A stretch of 64,000 nt of DNA from NCBI GenBank assembly GCA_023442525.1, contig JAEZZA010000011.1:1-64000 (forward strand), in the 5' to 3' direction. Made by a program: the position numbers and the translations under genes. Shown in pieces: positions 58,819 to 64,000 of the stretch. How positions within the stretch are numbered: position 1 is the first letter of the stretch; each line of letters opens with the position of its first letter. This stretch comes from Bacteroidota bacterium (lineage in GTDB: Bacteria; Bacteroidota; Bacteroidia; Bacteroidales; UBA10428). The notes under the pieces were generated by a model. It was given only the letters and a program-made list of their open reading frames with translations, made no database searches and was not told the origin of the DNA.

Positions 58819-59781
58819 ATGGAGAGAATTCTGATTATTGGCGCTGCAGGACAAATTGGGTCCGAACTCACCGTAGAGTTGCGTAAAATTTACGGCAATT
58901 CAAATGTATTCGCTACCGACGTTAAGGATGCGCCGGCCTATATCAAGGAAAGCGGTCCGTTTCAATTGCTCGATGTTATGGACGATAAGCATCTCATCCA
59001 TTTTGTTATACGCAACAAGATTACACAGATCTATCATCTGGCCGCGGTTTTATCGGGTAATGCCGAGAAGTTGCCAACCCAGGCCTGGCACATCAACATG
59101 GACAGCCTGATGAACATTCTGGAAGTAGCCAAACTGGTGGAAGACGTAAGTAAAGTCTTCTGGCCCAGTTCGATTGCTGTTTTCGGAAGTACAACACCGC
59201 GTGATAATACACCGCAGCTTACCGTAATGGAACCATCAACGGTTTATGGTATCAGTAAGCTTGCCGGTGAAAGATGGTGTGAGTATTACCGCCGCAAGTA
59301 TAATCTCGATATCCGGAGCCTGAGGTACCCCGGACTGATCAGCTACAAGACAGAACCCGGAGGAGGAACTACCGACTGGGCAGTTGAAATATATTTTGAA
59401 GCGGTGCGACGTAAAAACTATACCTGTTTCTTAAGTGAAAATATTTCGTTGCCTATGATGTTCATGGAAGATGCCATAAATGCCACTATCCGGCTAATGG
59501 AAACCGACCGCGCGAATATCAGTTGCAGTTCATCATATAATATTACCGGACCGAGTTTAACTCCACGGCAGGCTGCTGTTGATATCCGGCGACATATTCC
59601 GGGTTTCGACATTACCTATAAGCCCGATTTCAGGCAAACCATTGCCGAAAGCTGGCCGAGTAGTATCGACGACAGCGAATTACGCACCAGCATTGTATGG
59701 AAGCCCAAATATGACTTGCAACAGATAACCGACACGATGATCAGGGAAATAAGCAAGAAGACGAACAACAACAATAATTAG
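58819..59781 (+). CDS. tdh: L-threonine 3-dehydrogenase, SDR type
   Basis: This cytoplasmic NAD-dependent enzyme oxidises threonine to 2-amino-3-ketobutyrate. The 320-residue protein is of the extended SDR (GalE-like) type, not the zinc-dependent type: GAAGQIGSELT at 8-18, IYHLAAVLSG, the catalytic Ser in WPSSIAVFG, Tyr and Lys in STVYGISKLAGERWCEYY, and TDWAVEIYF. This form is known from Flavobacterium and Cupriavidus. kbl follows after 54 bases and uses its product, which makes the assignment strong. Confidence 0.93.
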   Translation: MERILIIGAAGQIGSELTVELRKIYGNSNVFATDVKDAPAYIKESGPFQLLDVMDDKHLIHFVIRNKITQIYHLAAVLSGNAEKLPTQAWHINMDSLMNILEVAKLVEDVSKVFWPSSIAVFGSTTPRDNTPQLTVMEPSTVYGISKLAGERWCEYYRRKYNLDIRSLRYPGLISYKTEPGGGTTDWAVEIYFEAVRRKNYTCFLSENISLPMMFMEDAINATIRLMETDRANISCSSSYNITGPSLTPRQAAVDIRRHIPGFDITYKPDFRQTIAESWPSSIDDSELRTSIVWKPKYDLQQITDTMIREISKKTNNNNN

Positions 59782-59835
59782 CCTGTTAACGCTAATCGGA
59801 ACTTTGTAATCCGGAATCATTAATTGAAAATTCTT

Positions 59836-61026
59836 ATGTACGGGAAAATTAAGCAACACCTCCAACAGGAGCTGAAATCGATAGAAGAAGCCGGGCTGTA
59901 TAAAAAAGAACGGGTCATTGTTTCTCCGCAGGGTGCAGATATCAGGCTGGCAGACGGCAAGGAAGTCATTAACTTTTGTGCTAACAATTACCTGGGTTTG
60001 TCATCTCATCCCGACTTGATAAAGGCTGCGCATGAAGCACTCGATACGCACGGATTCGGCATGTCGTCGGTAAGGTTTATATGCGGTTGTACCGATTTGC
60101 ATAAAGAACTCGAGGCCAAAATAGCGGCTTTCTTTGGCACGGAAGATACCATTCTGTATGCTGCTTGTTTTGATGCAAACGGTGGTGTATTTGAACCTTT
60201 GCTGGGGGAGGAAGATGCCATCATCTCGGATTCTCTGAACCATGCATCTATCATTGATGGCGTACGGTTATGCAAAGCCCAGCGCTTTCGCTATGCCAAT
60301 GCCGATATGAATGATCTGGAAGAACAACTGAAAAAAACAGCCTCTAACCGTTTCAGGATAATAGTTACTGATGGGGTTTTCAGTATGGACGGAAATGTTG
60401 CCCCTGTGGATGCTATATGTGAACTGGCAGAAAAATACGATGCGCTGGTTATGGTCGATGAATGCCATTCGGCCGGCGTGGTTGGGAAAACCGGTCGCGG
60501 AGTTACAGAACTTTATAACATAAGGGGAAAAGTTGACATCATCACCGGAACCCTGGGTAAGGCTTTTGGCGGCGCCATCGGCGGCTTTACTACCGGTCGT
60601 AAAGAGATCATTGATATGTTGCGTCAACGGTCACGCCCATACTTGTTCTCTAATTCGATTCCTCCAATGATAACCCGTGCTGGAATTGAAATGTTTGATA
60701 TGATGGAGCGCACATCGGAATTGCAGGAACAACTGCATGCTAATACAAATTACTTCCTGGAACAAATGCTCAAGGCCGGGTTTACCATTAAACCCACAAA
60801 ATCGGCCATTGTAGCGGTAATGCTTTTCGATGCCCGGTTATCGCAGGACTTTGCCAATAAATTACTTGACGAGGGTATTTATGTCATCGGATTTTATTAT
60901 CCCGTAGTTCCCAAAGGAGAAGCCCGCATAAGGGTACAACTCTCCGCCGCACATAATCGTGAACATCTTGATAAAGCTCTGGCAGCATTTATAAAGGTGG
61001 GTAGGGAGTTGAAGGTGATTGGATAA
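59836..61026 (+). CDS. kbl: glycine C-acetyltransferase (2-amino-3-ketobutyrate CoA ligase)
   Basis: This PLP enzyme splits 2-amino-3-ketobutyrate with CoA into glycine and acetyl-CoA. The 396-residue product closely parallels E. coli Kbl: VINFCANNYLGLSSHPDLI, MSSVRFICGCTDLHKELE, DAIISDSLNHASIIDGVRL, the Schiff-base Lys242 in TLGKAFGGA, and GFYYPVVPKGEARIR. I chose the ATG at 59836 instead of a TTG at 59824 because E. coli Kbl starts at the same place. It completes the Tdh-Kbl threonine pathway with the gene before it. Confidence 0.96.
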   Translation: MYGKIKQHLQQELKSIEEAGLYKKERVIVSPQGADIRLADGKEVINFCANNYLGLSSHPDLIKAAHEALDTHGFGMSSVRFICGCTDLHKELEAKIAAFFGTEDTILYAACFDANGGVFEPLLGEEDAIISDSLNHASIIDGVRLCKAQRFRYANADMNDLEEQLKKTASNRFRIIVTDGVFSMDGNVAPVDAICELAEKYDALVMVDECHSAGVVGKTGRGVTELYNIRGKVDIITGTLGKAFGGAIGGFTTGRKEIIDMLRQRSRPYLFSNSIPPMITRAGIEMFDMMERTSELQEQLHANTNYFLEQMLKAGFTIKPTKSAIVAVMLFDARLSQDFANKLLDEGIYVIGFYYPVVPKGEARIRVQLSAAHNREHLDKALAAFIKVGRELKVIG

Positions 61027-61187
61027 TGTGCCAATATGCTAATGCCAGGTTCCAGAGATTTCGTGGGTTTCAGGAGGTTTCAGAGTTTATATGAATATAT
61101 TGCCGGCAGCAGCATGGAGACTGCAGATATGGGCTGGCAACTGTCGGGAGCCTTATGAAGCATGTGGGGGAGAGGTGTCCGACGGTT

Positions 61188-61219
61188 TGATTCCGGAAGC
61201 AGTCTGGAGACTGCGAGTA
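61188..61219. repeat. dispersed 32-nt element with inverted repeat, copy 2
   Basis: This has 30 of 32 positions identical to 2706-2737, including the core GCAGTCT-GG-AGACTGC. A third, degenerate version (GCAGCATGGAGACTGCAGAT) lies at 61108-61127. All copies are intergenic. Confidence 0.8.
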
Positions 61220-61240
61220 GTGACTGCTTAGACATGAAAT

Positions 61241-61267
61241 AAAAAAAGGGGCTCTCAGCCCCTTTTT
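61241..61267. terminator. bidirectional terminator between kbl and ppiD
   Basis: AAAAAGGGGC (61243-61252), loop TCTCA, GCCCCTTTTT (61258-61267): a perfect stem with A-run before and T-run after, so it works on both strands for the convergent kbl and ppiD transcripts. Confidence 0.88.
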
Positions 61268-61315
61268 AATTCTTTCTCATTGGCACATTAGCACATTGGC
61301 ATATTGGCAAATTGC

Positions 61316-63418
61316 CTAGAAGAACTTCCTCCTGTTATCCTTGATATTGGCAAGTTCTTTCAATGCTTCATAAGCATAGTAGTTGGTGCGGGCGGAATAA
61401 TTCCGTTCCACGAAGTTTTGTGAAAGTTCGATATTGGTTGATTCAGCCGGATCGTTAACGTTGGTTACTGCTAATACGTAAACGCCATTCTCACCAATGA
61501 TAGGTTTGGAAACAGCTCCTTTTTCGAGCGCGGTTGCTGCGGCAATAACTTTAGGCTCAATGCCGGCATTGCCAAGCGATATGGAGTTGAATCTTAAACC
61601 ACTTACAGGTTCAATGGAGACTCCCATTTCGCTAGCAAGGGTTTCAAGTGAAGTCGAATTTTTAGCAGCAAATTGCCGGGCGATCTTCTCGGCTTTCTTC
61701 TGTTGTTTTACCTTCACTTCGATGTCGGTAACGATCTGGTCAAGCGGAGTATTCCCGTCTTCCCTTACTTTTTCAACAGCAGCAACAATATAGTTGTTAC
61801 CTGCCTTAAACACGGCAGATACGTCTTTTTCTTCGGCCTTATAAGCCCAACTAATCACCGGTCGTGCTGCTTCAATATTATTCAACCTCTTATCAAGCGG
61901 AGCAACGTTAACTGCTCTGTCAATCCTGGCTTCTGCCACACCTTCTTCAATTGCTCTGGTAAACTCATCGTATGTATTGTTTTTACCTGCAAATTCATTG
62001 GCAAGCATATAGAACCTGTGATCGGTTTCTTCGCTTACGGTTACGCTCTTAACCAGGGTTGCAATCTGTACCTGTTTAACAGGCCGTGATTGATCCTGAA
62101 TTTGAACAACATGAATTCCATACTGTGTAGGAACTATCTTTATATCACCCCTTTTTCCGTAGAAACATGAATCGTTAAACGGTTTAACCATTTGACCGTC
62201 TTTGAACCATCCCAGATCACCACCCGACTGTGCAGTTCCGTCTGAAGAATACATCATTGCCAGCGTACTGAAATCCTGTCCGTTTTTAATCATCCGAACA
62301 AGGCTGTCGGCCATCTGAAACAACTGACTGGCGTTTGCCTGGGTGCCTCTTAAAAGAATATGACGAGCCTTTACCGAATCGGGCAGGTAATTTATTTTGG
62401 CCAGCCTGGATATACGATATGAATTTTCTGTGAAATAAGGGCCATAAGATGAACCCAAGGGAGCATTGAAAAGTACATCTCTCAGCGTGTCGGGCAATTC
62501 ATCAGCCGAATAATTCATATTATCAAAGGGGAAATCCGATTCCATGGTTACAAACTGGATAGCGTCCTCGGCAGATTCAAAGTCGGCTTTAATATCGTTG
62601 ATCCATTGCTCGGCATACTTAAAATCAGCCGGTGAAGGAGTCACTTCAAATACGACATACCTTATATCCCTTGATTCTTCCTGTTTAAACTGGTTAATAT
62701 TGTCCTTGTAATATTTATCAATGTCCTTTTTAGTCACAGATATTTCTTCGTCCTTGATCGTATTGAAATTCATGACGATGAAATTCAGATCAACGGCTTT
62801 TGACGTTTCAAAACGCTGCCGTTCAGCTTCAAATTTTGTTGCATATAAGCCCTGACGTATCAGGTTCAGGAACTTAATATTCTTGCGTTGATTATATATT
62901 TCTCTTTCAAGGAACAGGTAATATGCTTTTTCTTCGGACTGTTCATCATCTGCTCCTACACGCTGCATAAATGCAATGAGCGCCGGCCTGTTGAGAACTC
63001 CGGTTTGAGGATCAGTAAATAACTGCGCTATGGCAGGATGCGGGTTTTCACCCAAAATCATTGAGCTCAGTTCGTCTTCTGAAACATCGAGGCCAATTTT
63101 TGCATACTGTTTTTCGAGCAGCATGTCGCGTATCATGTTATCCCATGTCATGTTTCTGATCTGGTCCATGGTTTCCTCGTCGACGCTCATCTGTCCGCTT
63201 TGTAATTTCTGCATATTCTCAAGTTCGCGGACTTTCATGTCATATTCCGTGTAAGGCACTGATTTGCCTGAAATCTCAGCGATTTCAAATTTGGAACGGG
63301 TAAACAATGAGCCGCCCGAATCGAGCAGATCGCTTAATACAAATGCCAGTAAAGCCAAACCTATGACAATGGCCAATAAAAGGCCAGCCCTGACTCTCAG
63401 TTTTTCTAAAATTGCCAT
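61316..63418 (-). CDS. PpiD-like peptidylprolyl isomerase / SurA-type foldase
   Basis: This membrane-anchored periplasmic foldase has 700 residues. It has a short basic start and a helix at about 12-30 (GLLLAIVIGLALLAFVL), a SurA-like N-terminal chaperone domain at about 40-230, a central parvulin (rotamase) domain at about 340-450 (KARHILLRGT, YSSDGTAQSGGDLGWFKDGQ), and a C-terminal region ending in RRKFF. The order matches PpiD of E. coli. It helps outer-membrane and secreted proteins fold as they leave SecYEG. The next gene upstream is the HlyC/CorC-like gene, 70 bases away on the same strand. Confidence 0.92.
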   Translation of the reverse strand: MAILEKLRVRAGLLLAIVIGLALLAFVLSDLLDSGGSLFTRSKFEIAEISGKSVPYTEYDMKVRELENMQKLQSGQMSVDEETMDQIRNMTWDNMIRDMLLEKQYAKIGLDVSEDELSSMILGENPHPAIAQLFTDPQTGVLNRPALIAFMQRVGADDEQSEEKAYYLFLEREIYNQRKNIKFLNLIRQGLYATKFEAERQRFETSKAVDLNFIVMNFNTIKDEEISVTKKDIDKYYKDNINQFKQEESRDIRYVVFEVTPSPADFKYAEQWINDIKADFESAEDAIQFVTMESDFPFDNMNYSADELPDTLRDVLFNAPLGSSYGPYFTENSYRISRLAKINYLPDSVKARHILLRGTQANASQLFQMADSLVRMIKNGQDFSTLAMMYSSDGTAQSGGDLGWFKDGQMVKPFNDSCFYGKRGDIKIVPTQYGIHVVQIQDQSRPVKQVQIATLVKSVTVSEETDHRFYMLANEFAGKNNTYDEFTRAIEEGVAEARIDRAVNVAPLDKRLNNIEAARPVISWAYKAEEKDVSAVFKAGNNYIVAAVEKVREDGNTPLDQIVTDIEVKVKQQKKAEKIARQFAAKNSTSLETLASEMGVSIEPVSGLRFNSISLGNAGIEPKVIAAATALEKGAVSKPIIGENGVYVLAVTNVNDPAESTNIELSQNFVERNYSARTNYYAYEALKELANIKDNRRKFF

Positions 63419-63488
63419 GTAAAAAACTTAGATTATATAGTTCAAAAAATTAGGGTACGAATATAGCAATTAATATTATTTCACCGAT

Positions 63489-64000
63489 TTATTCACGAAG
63501 ACTTTTTACCTGAACGAGTTCAACGCGAGTGCGGCTTACTTTGAGAACCCTGAATTCGTATTTGTCGGTAATTATTTTATCATTAACCTTGGGTATATTT
63601 TGCTGATGATAAATAATATAGCCTGCAAGGGTGTCGTATTCTTCCGATTCGGGCAGATTTAAGCCGTATTTTTCGTTCAGGTAATCCAGTTCGAGCCTGC
63701 CCGAAAATACATAATGTCCTTTTTCCGGATTCTTTTCGATGAACTCATCAACGTCGTGTTCATCGTCAATCTCTCCAAAGATTTCTTCCATGATATCTTC
63801 AATGGTCACCAGACCCGAGATGCCTCCAAATTCATCCACTACTATGGCCATACTACGGTGTTCCTGAATGAATTTTTTTAATAGCTTATTAGCAGCCAGG
63901 GTTTCAGGAACATACGAAATGCCGATCAGCATGGAACGGATATCCTTTGGATTTTTAAAAAGTTCCTTGGAAGTCACATAGCCTATCATATTATCCAGAG
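63489..64000 (-). CDS. HlyC/CorC family CBS-domain protein (C-terminal part)
   Basis: The visible 170 residues are the C-terminal half of a CNNM/CorC-type membrane protein. The frame is open through the right edge (last codons Leu-Asp-Asn before the Met at 63989), so the N-terminal DUF21 membrane domain lies outside. Visible parts: the end of a CBS pair (MIGYVTSKELF, MAIVVDEFGGISGLVTIEDIMEEIFGEI) and the CorC_HlyC transporter-associated domain (VFSGRLELDYLNEKYGLNLP, YDTLAGYIIY). Related proteins act in Mg2+/Co2+ efflux; GldE of gliding bacteria belongs to the same family, and I cannot tell them apart here. ppiD follows on the same strand. Confidence 0.88.
   Translation of the reverse strand, partial: LDNMIGYVTSKELFKNPKDIRSMLIGISYVPETLAANKLLKKFIQEHRSMAIVVDEFGGISGLVTIEDIMEEIFGEIDDEHDVDEFIEKNPEKGHYVFSGRLELDYLNEKYGLNLPESEEYDTLAGYIIYHQQNIPKVNDKIITDKYEFRVLKVSRTRVELVQVKSLRE

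Larger units (their letters stand above)
61024..61310. repeat. inverted 8-mer arrays bracketing the kbl-ppiD spacer
   Basis: At 61279-61310 four octamers run ATTGGCAC, ATTAGCAC, ATTGGCAT, ATTGGCAA. At 61024-61045, beginning inside the kbl stop region, the complement of the same family appears: read on the minus strand it is ATTAGCAT, ATTGGCAC, ATT. A 20-nt match between the two arms has 18 identical positions. Between them lie two degenerate copies of the AGCAGTCTGGAGACTGC element and a terminator; no gene is present. Confidence 0.75.

Overview
The window is one chromosomal stretch of a Bacteroidota (Bacteroidetes) genome, most likely from the Bacteroidales/Marinilabiliales side of the phylum. 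The evidence is TonB-dependent uptake with an ExbB-ExbD-TonB set, a type IX secretion type B sorting domain, an RprX/RprY-like two-component pair, a Reg_prop hybrid sensor kinase, an IPExxxVDY protein, DUF5686, the alternative GlmU family, and many TAnnTTTG-type -7 promoter elements with few Shine-Dalgarno sites. The cell is Gram-negative with a Kdo-containing LPS (kdsB, waaA, lptE). Nearly all genes are housekeeping. I see no prophage, insertion sequence, CRISPR array, rRNA operon or defence island.

Layout. 1-2.4 kb: corA between two clusters of hairpin-forming ~51-nt repeats, then a VOC protein and a YjbR protein. 2.4-6.5 kb: a repeat-rich spacer, then a tight operon of an unknown lipoprotein, an unknown secreted protein, TatD and TcdA. 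6.4-10.3 kb: TonB-dependent receptor, ThuA-like lipoprotein, purN. 10.4-13.2 kb: acpP-fabF-rnc, convergent with the IPExxxVDY gene. 13.2-15.2 kb: exbD, exbB, tonB. 15.5-17.6 kb: rprX-rprY. 17.6-19.6 kb: groES-groEL. 19.8-22.8 kb: sigma-54 activator, lptE, TPR protein, secG. 22.8-25.7 kb: kdsB, HD protein, waaA. 25.8-29.6 kb: superoxide dismutase, patatin-barrel protein, PKD/T9SS protein. 29.8-34.9 kb: thyA, folA, DUF2147, MORN lipoprotein, DUF5686 protein. 35-38.9 kb: a 1311-residue hybrid sensor kinase. 39-43.6 kb: M48 protease, tRNA-His, class V aminotransferase, GNAT-like protein. 43.6-48.9 kb: rpmE2, GlmU-like, lon, LiaF-like, coaD. 48.9-52.8 kb: thioredoxin-like protein, NUDIX, pyrE, SRPBCC protein, birA. 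53-56.2 kb: rsfS-ftsH-cdsA. 56.2-61 kb: a large NagB/PIG-L fusion, then the threonine catabolism pair tdh-kbl. 61.3-64 kb: PpiD-like foldase and the C-terminal part of a HlyC/CorC protein that runs off the right edge.

Functional links. Envelope biogenesis dominates: LPS precursor and transfer (kdsB, waaA), LPS export (lptE), protein export (secG), folding and quality control (PpiD, M48 protease, FtsH, Lon, GroESL), TonB energy transduction, and envelope sensing (RprXY, LiaF-like). Nucleotide synthesis (purN, thyA, folA, pyrE), fatty acid and phospholipid synthesis (acpP, fabF, cdsA) and cofactors (coaD, birA) fill the rest.

The least explained material is intergenic: hairpin repeats around corA; tandem 7-mers recurring in opposite orientation about 36 kb apart; a 32-nt palindromic element shared by two sites 58 kb apart; inverted 8-mer arrays bracketing the kbl/ppiD spacer; and a palindrome after tRNA-His. 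Among proteins, the unknown secreted pair coupled to tatD-tcdA, the NagB/PIG-L fusion lacking a canonical catalytic Glu, and the C-x-C thioredoxin-like protein deserve attention. I found no clearly new multi-gene system.
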